This document shows positions 54,285-62,757 of a stretch of DNA of 64,000 bases, in pieces; position 1 is the first letter of the stretch, and each line of letters opens with the position of its first letter. The stretch is from Methyloversatilis discipulorum (lineage in GTDB: Bacteria > Pseudomonadota > Gammaproteobacteria > Burkholderiales > Rhodocyclaceae): assembly GCF_000385375.1 (NCBI RefSeq), contig NZ_ARVV01000001.1, positions 4,030,001-4,094,000 of the forward strand. The letters run 5' to 3'. The translations under genes were made by a program, and so were the position numbers. The notes under the pieces are model-generated. The model did no database searches. It was not told where the DNA came from and saw only the letters and a list, made by a program, of their open reading frames with translations.

Positions 54285-55175
54285 TCACCACAGCCAGGCG
54301 GCACCGCGCACCCCGGACGAATCGCCGTGCAGCGGCGGACACAGCCGGGTGACGATACGGTCGGAGAACACATGGGGCGCCCACAGCTGCGGTACCCGCT
54401 GGTACAGCCGTCCGATCGAGGACAGACCGCCGCCGAGCACGATCACGTCCGGATCGAGCAGATTGATGACGCCGGCCAGCGCCCTCGCCAGCCGCGCCTC
54501 GTAGCGTCGCAGCGTCGCCTCGCAGGCGGCGTCGCCATCCGCGGCGCGGGCGACGATGCGCTCCGGCGCCGCCGTCTCGCCGCTCGTCCGCAGGTGGTCG
54601 GCGGCCAGCGCCGGGCCGGACAGCCAGGTTTCGACGCAGCCGTGGCGGCCGCAGTAGCAGGCCGGTGCATGGCCGCCGGTGTCGTCGCCCGGCGGCAGCG
54701 GGTTGTGCCCCCACTCGCCGGCAACGCCATTGGCGCCCTGCAGCACGCGACCGTGGACCACGACGCCGCCACCGACGCCGGTACCGAGGATGACGCCGAA
54801 CACGACGTCGGCACCACGGCCGGCACCATCGACCGCCTCGGACAGCGCAAAGCAGTTGGCGTCGTTGGCCAGCCGCACGGTGCGACCGAGCGCCGCTTCG
54901 ACGTCCTGCTTGAGCGGCTGGCCGTTGAGACAGGTCGAGTTGGCATTGCGCATGCGACCGTCGACCGGCGACTGCGAACCCGGTGTGCCAATGCCGACGC
55001 TGGCGCGCACGCCCAGTTCGCGCTCGGCCTGCGTCACCATGCCGGCGATCAGCGCCACCGTCGCCGCGTAGTCGCCGGCCGGTGTCGGCGCGCGTCGACG
55101 CAGGCGCACGGACCCGTCGTCGTCGATGGCGATCAGTTCGGTCTTGGTACCGCCCAGATCGACGCCTATGCGCAT
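54285..55175 (-). CDS. ROK-family sugar kinase (fructokinase-like)
   Basis: The 296-residue cytosolic kinase has the ATP motif GVDLGGTKTELIAID at the N-terminus, the catalytic DANCFALSEA, and the ROK zinc motif CYCGRHGCVETWLSGP. The tail PPLHGDSSGVRGAAWLW resembles Mak-type fructokinases. It phosphorylates a hexose, probably fructose or glucose; which is unproven. It is transcribed away from the DUF1840 gene. Confidence 0.9.
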   Translation of the reverse strand: MRIGVDLGGTKTELIAIDDDGSVRLRRRAPTPAGDYAATVALIAGMVTQAERELGVRASVGIGTPGSQSPVDGRMRNANSTCLNGQPLKQDVEAALGRTVRLANDANCFALSEAVDGAGRGADVVFGVILGTGVGGGVVVHGRVLQGANGVAGEWGHNPLPPGDDTGGHAPACYCGRHGCVETWLSGPALAADHLRTSGETAAPERIVARAADGDAACEATLRRYEARLARALAGVINLLDPDVIVLGGGLSSIGRLYQRVPQLWAPHVFSDRIVTRLCPPLHGDSSGVRGAAWLW

Positions 55176-55235
55176 GGCGCCGCCACCGCTTTCCGCGCGA
55201 CAATCGCTTTCGGTTTCAACAGGATTCCCGCTCTC

Positions 55236-55562
55236 ATGATCATCACCTTCAAATCACGTGCAACCGCCGACACCATCATGTTCGGCGACAACGCCAGACA
55301 GCTGCTGTCGCTGATGGGCAAGCCCTTCGACACCAAGGGCATTATCACGCTGGAGCAGCTGCCGGCCGCCATCGATGCGCTGAAGCAGGCCGCCGCCGCG
55401 AGCCGGGACGCCGAGCGCGCCCAGCCACAGGACGACGACGGCGCCGAGGATAAGCCGCCGGCCATGCTGATGCCGGTGTCGCTGGCACAGCGCGCGGCAC
55501 CGCTGATCGAGCAGCTCGAACGTGCGCTGAAGGCGAAACAGCCGGTGATCTGGGAAAGCTGA
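55236..55562 (+). CDS. DUF1840 family protein
   Basis: The 108-residue soluble protein begins MIITFKSRATADTIMFGDNA and continues with KGIITLEQLPAAIDAL and a helical C-terminus (LAQRAAPLIEQLERALKAKQPVIW), as in the betaproteobacterial DUF1840 family. Function is unknown. Its start at 55236 is fixed by the family N-terminus. Confidence 0.88.
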   Translation: MIITFKSRATADTIMFGDNARQLLSLMGKPFDTKGIITLEQLPAAIDALKQAAAASRDAERAQPQDDDGAEDKPPAMLMPVSLAQRAAPLIEQLERALKAKQPVIWES

Positions 55563-55640
55563 GGACGCTCAAGGCGCGGCGGCGCCGGTCGTTGATGTGT
55601 GCGACACCGACTGTTTACCCGACGACACCGTCCGCGCACC

Positions 55641-56003
55641 ATGCCGACCACCACCGCACCTCCGATACTCGACGACGCACGACTGGCCGAATTGCAGGAC
55701 ATGCTCGGACCGGTCATCGATGAAGTGCTGCGTGCCTGGTTGCAGGACACGCCGCGCACGCTGCAGACCGTGTACCGCGCTCTTCACGACGGCGAGCTCG
55801 GCGCCGCCATCTGCGCGGCGCATGCGCTGAAGGGCAGTTGCAGCAATGTGGGTGCGGCCAGCCTGTCGGCGAGCGCTCAGGCGCTGGAATGCGCGCTGCG
55901 AGAAGGTGGCGCCGATTGCAGCGCAGCAACGATCGCACTGGCGCGGCTCGACGGCGAGTACGACAATGCGGCCCGTCTCATTACCGCCCGCTTCCGCCTA
56001 TGA
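55641..56003 (+). CDS. Stand-alone Hpt (histidine phosphotransfer) protein
   Basis: The 120-residue helical protein carries the Hpt motif AAHALKGSCSNVGA with phospho-acceptor H61. It would shuttle phosphate between a hybrid kinase and a response regulator, neither of which is adjacent. ATG at 55641 is preferred over the upstream ATG at 55599 because the family fold starts here. Its stop overlaps the next start (ATGA). Confidence 0.85.
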   Translation: MPTTTAPPILDDARLAELQDMLGPVIDEVLRAWLQDTPRTLQTVYRALHDGELGAAICAAHALKGSCSNVGAASLSASAQALECALREGGADCSAATIALARLDGEYDNAARLITARFRL

Positions 56004-56197
56004 CCGAAATGCTGTCGGCCGCATCGCTCGACGAGGATGTCGCCCCCGTTCCGCCCGCCATGCCGATGGACTCCGAGTGCTGCGAATCCGGTTGCGAGCG
56101 CTGCGTATGGACCGTCTATCAGGAAGAGAAGCTGGAGTACGAACGCCGCTACGCTGCCTGGCTGCAGCGGCATCCGGAAGAGCGCCCGCACCTGTAA
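56000..56197 (+). CDS. Oxidored-like domain small protein
   Basis: The 65-residue protein has the Cys-rich signature SECCESGCERCVWTVYQEE, then LEYERRYAAWLQRHPE, matching the short Oxidored-like (PF09791-type) family. The four cysteines may bind a metal. Function is unknown. The ATGA overlap with the Hpt gene supports this start and coupled translation. Confidence 0.82.
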   Translation: MTEMLSAASLDEDVAPVPPAMPMDSECCESGCERCVWTVYQEEKLEYERRYAAWLQRHPEERPHL

Positions 56198-56218
56198 CCG
56201 GCGCGGGCGCACAGTGGA

Positions 56219-56557
56219 TCAGCCCTGCGGCGACCCGATGGTGGTCTTGTTGATGAATACCGCCCGGTCGATCGGCACCACCCAGACCAGACCGTCGCCG
56301 GTCTGGCCGGTGCAGGCGACGCTGATGATGCGGCGCACGATGTCGTCGACCTTTTCGTCGGGCGCGACGATTTCGATGCGCACCTTGGCGGAGTAGTCCG
56401 TCAGCTCCTCCTTGATGTTGTGCGGCGTGTGCTCGCTCGGCGCACCGAAGCCCTCGACCTTGCTCACCGTCATGCCCGGGAAGCCCGGCATTTCACGCAA
56501 TACGGTGCGCAGTTTCGGCAGCTTGTTCGGCCGGATGATGGCGCGAATTTCCTTCAT
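56219..56557 (-). CDS. P-II family signal protein linked to heavy-metal efflux (PII-NG type)
   Basis: The 112-residue protein has the P-II fold (MKEIRAIIRPNKLPKLRTVL, KVRIEIV, VPIDRAVFINK). It aligns without gaps to E. coli GlnB in the B-loop, TGQTGDGLVWV at 83-93, where the phosphate-binding lysines 85 and 90 are Gln and Leu. The T-loop (about 37-55) lacks Tyr51, so uridylylation is not expected. It lies 26 bases after czcA in the metal RND operon, the context of the PII-NG subgroup. ATG at 56557 is the family start. Confidence 0.88.
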   Translation of the reverse strand: MKEIRAIIRPNKLPKLRTVLREMPGFPGMTVSKVEGFGAPSEHTPHNIKEELTDYSAKVRIEIVAPDEKVDDIVRRIISVACTGQTGDGLVWVVPIDRAVFINKTTIGSPQG

Positions 56558-56583
56558 GTCGTATCTCCGTCTTCGATGTTCGC

Positions 56584-59500
56584 TCAAGCTTCAAACGGCT
56601 TGTCGTCGAACCAGGTGTACAGCGCCGGTACCACCACCAGCGTGAGCAGCGTGCAGGTGATCAGACCGCCGATCACCACGATGGCCAGCGGACGCTGGAC
56701 TTCGGAGCCGGGACCGGTGGCAAACAGGAAGGGCACCAGGCCGAGCAGCGCAACGGTGGCCGTCATCATGACCGGCCGGAAGCGCATCTTGGCGCCCTGC
56801 ACCACCGCCTGCATCAGCTCCATGCCTTCGTTGCGCAGACCGCGGATGTAGGACACCAGCACCACACCGTTCAGCGTCGCAATGCCCCACAGCGCGATGA
56901 AGCCCACCGATGCCGGCACCGACAGGTATTCGCCACTGATGAACAGGCCGATCACGCCACCGATCGAGGCGAAAGGCAGCACGGTGATGATGAGGGTGGC
57001 GAAGCGCAGCGACCCGAACAGCAGGAAGAGCAGGAAGAAGATCGCCGCCACGGTGATCGGCACGATGACCGACAGGTGGCCGAGCGCGCGCTCCATGTTC
57101 TGGAACTGGCCGCCCCACTCGAAGTAGTAGGCCTCCGGCAACTGCACCTGGGCCTTCACCTTCTGCTGCAGTTCGGCGACGAAACCACCGAGGTCGCGGT
57201 TCGCCACGTTGATGCCGATGACGATGCGGCGCTTGCCGGTTTCGCGCGAAATCTGCGCCGGGCCGTCGCGCACGTCGATGGTGGCCAGGCTGGACAGCGG
57301 GATCTGCGCACCGTCAGGCGTCGGCACCAGCATGTTGCGGATCGCCTCGATGTTGTCGCGGAAGCGCTCCGGCAGACGCACCACCGCGGCAAATCGCCGC
57401 TCGCCCTCGAACACGTCGGTCACGTGACGGCCACCGATGGCCGCTTCGATCAGGTCGTTCACGTCGCCCACGTTGAGGCCGTAGCGGGCGATGGTCGGCC
57501 GGTCGATCTCGACCGTCAGGTACTGCTGACCGGTCACCCGTTCGATCTTGATCTCGCTCGCGCCCTGCACGCCGCGTGCAACGCGGGCGATCTCGTCGGC
57601 CTTGGATTTCAGCAGATCGAGGTCGTCGCCGAAGATCTTCACCGCCACGTCGGCACGCACACCGGTCACCATCTCGTCGACGCGGTCGGAAATCGGCTGC
57701 GCCATGATGATGTTCACGCCAGGCAGCGCCTTCAGCTTCTCGCGGATCTGCTCCTGGATGGTTTCCTGCGTCCAGCCTTCCGGCCACTCGTCACGCGGCT
57801 TCAGCGACACGATGGGCGTGGATTCGTTCTGCGACTGCGGATCGGCCGGCGACTCGCCGCGGCCGACGCCGGACACCGCCGACTTGACGCCCGGCACCTC
57901 CATCACCAGACGCATCGCCTCGCGCTCCATGCGCAGCGATTCCTGCAGCGAAATGTTGGGCACACGGTCCATCGCCGGCACCACCGACCCTTCCTTCATT
58001 TCCGGAATGAAGGCGGTGCCAAGGAAAGGCAGCAGCAGGATGGCGCCGATGAAGGCCGCCACCGCCAGCGATACCGTCTTCTTGCTGTTGGCGACCGCCC
58101 ACTCGAGCATCGGCACATAAGGCTTCTTCATCGTGCGGATCAGCCAGGTGTCGTGCTCGGCACCACCCTTGAGCAGATAGCTCGACAGCACCGGCGTCAG
58201 CGTCAGCGACAGCACCAGCGACACGAACAGCGCGATGGCGATGGTGTAGGCCAGCGGCGCGAACATCTTGCCTTCCATGCCCTGCAGCGTCATCAGCGGC
58301 AGGAACACCAGAATGATGATGCCGATGCCGAAAATGACCGGTGTCGCCACCTCCATCACCGCGGAAAGAATGACGCGGATGCGGCTTTCGCCTTCCTCCT
58401 TCGCGTGACCGAGGCGTTCGAAGGCGTTCTCGACCACCACCACCGAGCCGTCCACCATCAGACCGATGGCGATGGCCAGACCGCCCAGCGACATCAGGTT
58501 GGCGGACAGGCCCAGCTGGTTCATCGCCATGAAGGTGACCAGCGGCGTCACCACCAGCGTGGCGATCACGATGACCGACGAACGCAGGTCGCCGAGGAAG
58601 AGGTAGAGCACGATGACGACGAAGATGACGCCTTCGATCAGCACCTTGATCACGGTGGCGAGCGCCGCATCGACCAGTTCCGAGCGGTCGTAGTAGGCCT
58701 CGATCTTCAGGCCGCCGGGCAGCATGTTGTTGTCGTTGATGTCGGCCACCTTCTTCTTGATGTCCGACACCACGGCCTTGGCGTTGCCGCCGGCCATCAT
58801 CATGACGACGCCGCCGACCGCTTCGGTCGTGCCGTTCTTGACCACCGCACCGACGCGCACCGCGTGGCCGAAGGCGACCTCGGCCACGTCGCGGATATAG
58901 ACCGGCGTGCCATCCACCTCCTTGACGACGATGAGGCGGATGTCGTCCAGGTCCTTCACCAGACCGACGCCGCGGATCAGGTACTGCTCCGCGTTCTGAG
59001 GCAGCACGCCGCCACCGGCATTGGCGTTGTTGCGCGCCAGCGCCTCGTACACGTCCTTGACCGTGATCTGGTAGTGGCGCAGGCGATCAGGATTCACCAG
59101 CACTTTGTACTGCTTCTGGTAGCCGCCCTGCGAGTTGATCTCTGCCACGCCACGCGTCGAGCGCAGCAGCGGGCGCACCACCCAGTCCTGGATGGTGCGG
59201 CGCTCGGTCAGTTCGGCCTGCGTCAGTTCGCGGTCGCCGTCGTCCGGGCGCACCAGCGTGTACTGATAGACCTCGCCCAGACCGGTGGACACCGGACCGA
59301 GCACCGGCACCACGCCGGCAGGCATGCGGTCACGCACTTCGAGCAGCCGTTCCATCACCAGCTGACGCGCGAAATAGACGTCGGTCTTGTCGGTGAACAC
59401 CAGCGTGATCAGCGACAGGCCCGGCTTGTTCAGCGAGCGCATTTCGGTCAGGCCGGGCAGACCGGTCATGCCGATCTCGATCGGCACGGTGATGAAGCGC

Positions 59501-59685
59501 TCGACCTCCTCCGGCGAACGGCCGGTGGCGTCGGTGGCGATCTGCACCTGAACGTTGGTCACGTCGGGGAAGGCATCCACCGACAGCTTGCGCGCCGCGT
59601 CGAGGCCAAAGGCCAGCAGACACAGCGCGACGACGACGATGACGAGGCGCTGTTTGAGCGCCCCGCGCACGAGGGATTCAATCAT
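56584..59685 (-). CDS. czcA: Heavy-metal efflux RND permease (CzcA/CusA family)
   Basis: The 1033-residue proton-driven permease has two RND repeats, and HME features such as SVDAFPDVTNVQVQI and VYQYTLV at the N-terminus. The TM4 motif is AIAIGLMVDGSVVVVEN: the second Asp and the Glu of CzcA (D408, E415) are kept but the first Asp (D402) position is not acidic, so it is not a standard Zn/Co/Cd CzcA and is nearer the HME3/CusA type. Metal specificity is open. It follows czcB by 48 bp. Confidence 0.9.
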   Translation of the reverse strand: MIESLVRGALKQRLVIVVVALCLLAFGLDAARKLSVDAFPDVTNVQVQIATDATGRSPEEVERFITVPIEIGMTGLPGLTEMRSLNKPGLSLITLVFTDKTDVYFARQLVMERLLEVRDRMPAGVVPVLGPVSTGLGEVYQYTLVRPDDGDRELTQAELTERRTIQDWVVRPLLRSTRGVAEINSQGGYQKQYKVLVNPDRLRHYQITVKDVYEALARNNANAGGGVLPQNAEQYLIRGVGLVKDLDDIRLIVVKEVDGTPVYIRDVAEVAFGHAVRVGAVVKNGTTEAVGGVVMMMAGGNAKAVVSDIKKKVADINDNNMLPGGLKIEAYYDRSELVDAALATVIKVLIEGVIFVVIVLYLFLGDLRSSVIVIATLVVTPLVTFMAMNQLGLSANLMSLGGLAIAIGLMVDGSVVVVENAFERLGHAKEEGESRIRVILSAVMEVATPVIFGIGIIILVFLPLMTLQGMEGKMFAPLAYTIAIALFVSLVLSLTLTPVLSSYLLKGGAEHDTWLIRTMKKPYVPMLEWAVANSKKTVSLAVAAFIGAILLLPFLGTAFIPEMKEGSVVPAMDRVPNISLQESLRMEREAMRLVMEVPGVKSAVSGVGRGESPADPQSQNESTPIVSLKPRDEWPEGWTQETIQEQIREKLKALPGVNIIMAQPISDRVDEMVTGVRADVAVKIFGDDLDLLKSKADEIARVARGVQGASEIKIERVTGQQYLTVEIDRPTIARYGLNVGDVNDLIEAAIGGRHVTDVFEGERRFAAVVRLPERFRDNIEAIRNMLVPTPDGAQIPLSSLATIDVRDGPAQISRETGKRRIVIGINVANRDLGGFVAELQQKVKAQVQLPEAYYFEWGGQFQNMERALGHLSVIVPITVAAIFFLLFLLFGSLRFATLIITVLPFASIGGVIGLFISGEYLSVPASVGFIALWGIATLNGVVLVSYIRGLRNEGMELMQAVVQGAKMRFRPVMMTATVALLGLVPFLFATGPGSEVQRPLAIVVIGGLITCTLLTLVVVPALYTWFDDKPFEA

Positions 59686-59733
59686 GGCGTCTCCAGTTCA
59701 TCCGTTCAGCGTTGGCGCGAAGTCGTGCGGTTC

Positions 59734-60891
59734 TCATTCGAGTTCCTTGCGCTTGCGCTCGTTGTTCAGATGAAAGGCGCCCTCGGTCACCACCTTCGTG
59801 CCTTCGGCCACGCCACCCAGCACCGGCCGCATGGTGCCGATGGCCGGGCCGAGCGCGACTTCGGTCAGCTTGAACTGCTGCGGACCGACCTCGACGAACA
59901 GGTAGTCCTTGTTGTTCTCGCGCACGATGGCGGTGTCAGGCACGACCAGACGCGCGGTCGGGCGCCCCTGGATCAGCACCGTCGCCAGCATCGCCGGCTT
60001 CAGCGAACGGTCGCTGTTGTCCAGCTCGCTGCGTACCATGATGGTCCGCGTCATCGGGTTGACGGTGTCGGCGATGAAGATGAGCTTGGCGGTCAGCTGC
60101 TGGCCGAGCGCCGGGATTTCGACCTGGATGGTCTGGCCCGGCTGCACCGCGGCGGCCTGCTGTTCCGGCACTTCCGCCTCGACCCAGACGCGCGACAGGT
60201 CGGCCACCGTGAACATGACCTCGCTCGGCTGCACCACCTGACCCTGGGCGACCAGGCGTTCGACCACGGTGCCGGCCATCGTCGCCACCACCGGCGACAC
60301 CGAATTGATGGCCCCGGTCGACGTCAGCTTCTCCAGCGACTTCGACGACACGCCGAGCACGCGCAGCTGGTCGGCGGCGGCGCGCATTTCGGCACGCGAA
60401 ATCGACAGTTCGCTCTCGCGGCGCTGCAGTTCGGCGCTGCCGATCACGTCGGCCGCGAACAGCTGCTGCGCGCGCTCGACATTGCGTTCGTTCAGCTGCG
60501 CCTGCGCACGCGCCTTCATGTAGGCAAGCTGGGCGGCGCCCAGCTCGGTGCTGTTGAGCACCGCCAGCGTGTCGCCCACCTTCACCTGCTGGCCCAGCAT
60601 CGCGGTCAGTTCGGTCACGCGGCCGGTCACCGTGGCGCCGATGCGGGTCACCCGCTGTTCGTCGAAATCGACCTGGCCGGCCACGCGCAGCGTGTCCGAC
60701 AGTTCCATACGGCTGACCGTGCCGAGCTTGATGATGTTGCCGAGGTTGTCACCGGCCTGGACCAGATTGGGGTCGACCGGCGCCGCAGCGGCCGTCGGTG
60801 CCGCGGTATCGGACTCTTCGGAGCAGGCACCGAGCAGAAGGGAGACGCCGAGCAGTCCGGCGCACAGCAGGGGGCGTTGGATAAGTTTCAT
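59734..60891 (-). CDS. czcB: Heavy-metal RND adaptor lipoprotein (CzcB-like)
   Basis: The 385-residue adaptor has a lipoprotein signal with lipobox LLGAC at 19-23, then a beta-barrel/lipoyl region (VTGRVTELTAMLGQQVKVGDTL), a helical hairpin, and a membrane-proximal domain (TAIVRENNKDYLFVEVGPQQF). It lacks the His-rich N-terminus of some CzcB proteins and the CusF-type domain. It connects the permease and the CzcC-like channel. Confidence 0.9.
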   Translation of the reverse strand: MKLIQRPLLCAGLLGVSLLLGACSEESDTAAPTAAAAPVDPNLVQAGDNLGNIIKLGTVSRMELSDTLRVAGQVDFDEQRVTRIGATVTGRVTELTAMLGQQVKVGDTLAVLNSTELGAAQLAYMKARAQAQLNERNVERAQQLFAADVIGSAELQRRESELSISRAEMRAAADQLRVLGVSSKSLEKLTSTGAINSVSPVVATMAGTVVERLVAQGQVVQPSEVMFTVADLSRVWVEAEVPEQQAAAVQPGQTIQVEIPALGQQLTAKLIFIADTVNPMTRTIMVRSELDNSDRSLKPAMLATVLIQGRPTARLVVPDTAIVRENNKDYLFVEVGPQQFKLTEVALGPAIGTMRPVLGGVAEGTKVVTEGAFHLNNERKRKELE

Positions 60892-60933
60892 AGCGGATCG
60901 GAATGTGGATGAATTCGTTGTGCGTGAGCCGGC

Positions 60934-62157
60934 TCAGCGCAGGGCGCCAAGGCGTTCGATTTCGGCGACGGCATTGATCAGTTCGTAGCGGGCGCTGATC
61001 AGCTCGTTGCGGACGGCGCGGAAGGTGCGCTGCGCATCCAGCACTTCGAGGATGCCGCGCTCGCCGAACTTGTACGCCGCCTCGGCCACCTTCAGAGCGG
61101 CTTCGGCCTGGCGCACGATGCCGCTCTCCAGTGCCGACACCTGGGTGCGCGACAGGTCGTACTGCCGGTAGGCGGCGTCGAGCTGCTGCTGCAGTTCGAA
61201 CATGCGCCCTTCGAGCGCCATGCGATTGCGTTCGCCGATCGCGCTGGCCTGCGCGATCTGGCCCTGGCGACGGTCGAACAGCGGAATGCTGACGGCGACG
61301 CCGATGCGGTTGGCTTCGTACTCCGGGTCCTGGTCGCGGCCGAGCTTGAACGACAGTTCCGGCATGCGGCGCAGCTTTTCCAGTTCGATCTGTTCCTTCG
61401 CGCGCTCGATCTCGGCGCGCAGGCGGGCGATCTCCGGATTGCGCGTCAGCATGTCCTCGCGCAGCTTTTCCAGCGGCGGCAGCTCGACGTCGTTCACCAG
61501 ATCGCCCTGCAGTTCGTAGTCGATCGGCAGCACGCCGCCGACCAGTCCGCGCAGTCGCGCCTTGGACTGCGCAATGCGCAGCTCGGCCGCGTCGGCGTTC
61601 TTCTGCGCGCTCAGCAGCTCGGTATCGGCGCGGATCAGTTCGTAGCGCGGTGCTTCCCCGGTATTGACCCGCACCTCGACACGGTTGCGGATGGCCTTGG
61701 CCAGTTCGAGGTCCTCGCGTGCGGCGCCCAGCTCGCGCTCATGGCGGATGACGGCGTAGAAGCTCTGCTTCAGGCGGGTCAGCAGATCCACCTCGTAAGC
61801 CTGGGCGCCGGACATGGCGGACGTGATGCCCGCTTCTGCCACGCGCAGACGGGCGTCGCGCTGCGACGGGTAGTCGAAGCGCTGCGACAGCGTGATCGAG
61901 CCGAGCGAACCCGGCGCCAGATTGGGACCACGCGAATTGCGGTCGCCGCCCATCACCTCGAGTTCCGGATTCGGATAGGCGCGGGCGGTCAAGGTGTCGG
62001 CGCGGCTGACATCGACGTCGGCGCGCGCGGCGCCGAGCGATGCGTTGGACTGCAGGGCCAGCGTCTGCAGCTGGCCCAGTGTGTAGCGCTCGGCGGCCCC
62101 TGCCGCGTGCGCACACAGGCCGAGGGCGGCCAGAAGGGCGATGGCTTTTGTTTTCAT
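60934..62157 (-). CDS. czcC: Heavy-metal RND outer-membrane factor (CzcC-like)
   Basis: The 407-residue protein has a signal peptide (MKTKAIALLAALGLCAHAAGA) and the two-repeat helical layout of outer-membrane efflux proteins, with YPNPELEVMGG and AVSIPLFDRRQGQIAQA as CzcC/OEP marks. It is the outer-membrane duct of the pump. It lies 42 bases before czcB and 118 bases after the small exported protein gene. Confidence 0.9.
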   Translation of the reverse strand: MKTKAIALLAALGLCAHAAGAAERYTLGQLQTLALQSNASLGAARADVDVSRADTLTARAYPNPELEVMGGDRNSRGPNLAPGSLGSITLSQRFDYPSQRDARLRVAEAGITSAMSGAQAYEVDLLTRLKQSFYAVIRHERELGAAREDLELAKAIRNRVEVRVNTGEAPRYELIRADTELLSAQKNADAAELRIAQSKARLRGLVGGVLPIDYELQGDLVNDVELPPLEKLREDMLTRNPEIARLRAEIERAKEQIELEKLRRMPELSFKLGRDQDPEYEANRIGVAVSIPLFDRRQGQIAQASAIGERNRMALEGRMFELQQQLDAAYRQYDLSRTQVSALESGIVRQAEAALKVAEAAYKFGERGILEVLDAQRTFRAVRNELISARYELINAVAEIERLGALR

Positions 62158-62275
62158 GAGTCTGATGCCCTGACGGGAACGATGAAACAGGCGAACACGC
62201 CTGCGCGCACAGCATGCCGCGCAGGTCGTGAAGAAACGGATATGGACGGCGCCCGCGATGGCGGGCAGCCGCGCG

Positions 62276-62599
62276 TCAGCCCAGCCTGGGCGGGCGCAAT
62301 GGAACCCGGTCGGGCTCGGGGTCCTGCAGGACGAGGGCGGAGGCGATCTGTTCGGGACGTGCCTGGCTGCGCGCGCGCTGCGGCACTTCGGCGACGAAAG
62401 GGTCCGGCGGATCGCCGGCCAGATCGAGACGGTGCATCAGCGCACCGTAGACGTCGGTCGGTGTTGCGTCGGGAAATTCGAAGGACGCACAGCTCACGCA
62501 CTGTTCCGGTGCATCGGCGAGCGCACGCTGCCCGGCCCACAGGGCAGACAGCGCAAACAGCAGTAAACCGATCAACAGGAAGGCTCTGGCGGAACTCAT
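62276..62599 (-). CDS. Small exported protein at the head of the metal RND operon (CzcI-like)
   Basis: The 107-residue protein has a signal peptide (MSSARAFLLIGLLLFALSALWAGQRALA), one CVSC cysteine pair, acidic and proline-rich stretches, and a C-terminus PLRPPRLG. Size, position and tail recall CzcI-type periplasmic proteins of czc operons, but similarity is loose. The CxxC pair could bind metal. It probably has a regulatory or metal-buffering role. Confidence 0.6.
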   Translation of the reverse strand: MSSARAFLLIGLLLFALSALWAGQRALADAPEQCVSCASFEFPDATPTDVYGALMHRLDLAGDPPDPFVAEVPQRARSQARPEQIASALVLQDPEPDRVPLRPPRLG

Positions 62600-62757
62600 G
62601 AGGCGTTCGGACGCGCGGCACGGAATTTAAGTTCCCTTTCATGAAACCACTGTTTCAGCTCGCGGTGCAACACGAAACATCACGAAGCAGCTTCCATGCC
62701 GGTGGCCGGCCCTGCTTTGGTAGACTGCGCACGCTGTTCTGACCACCGGTAACTTTC

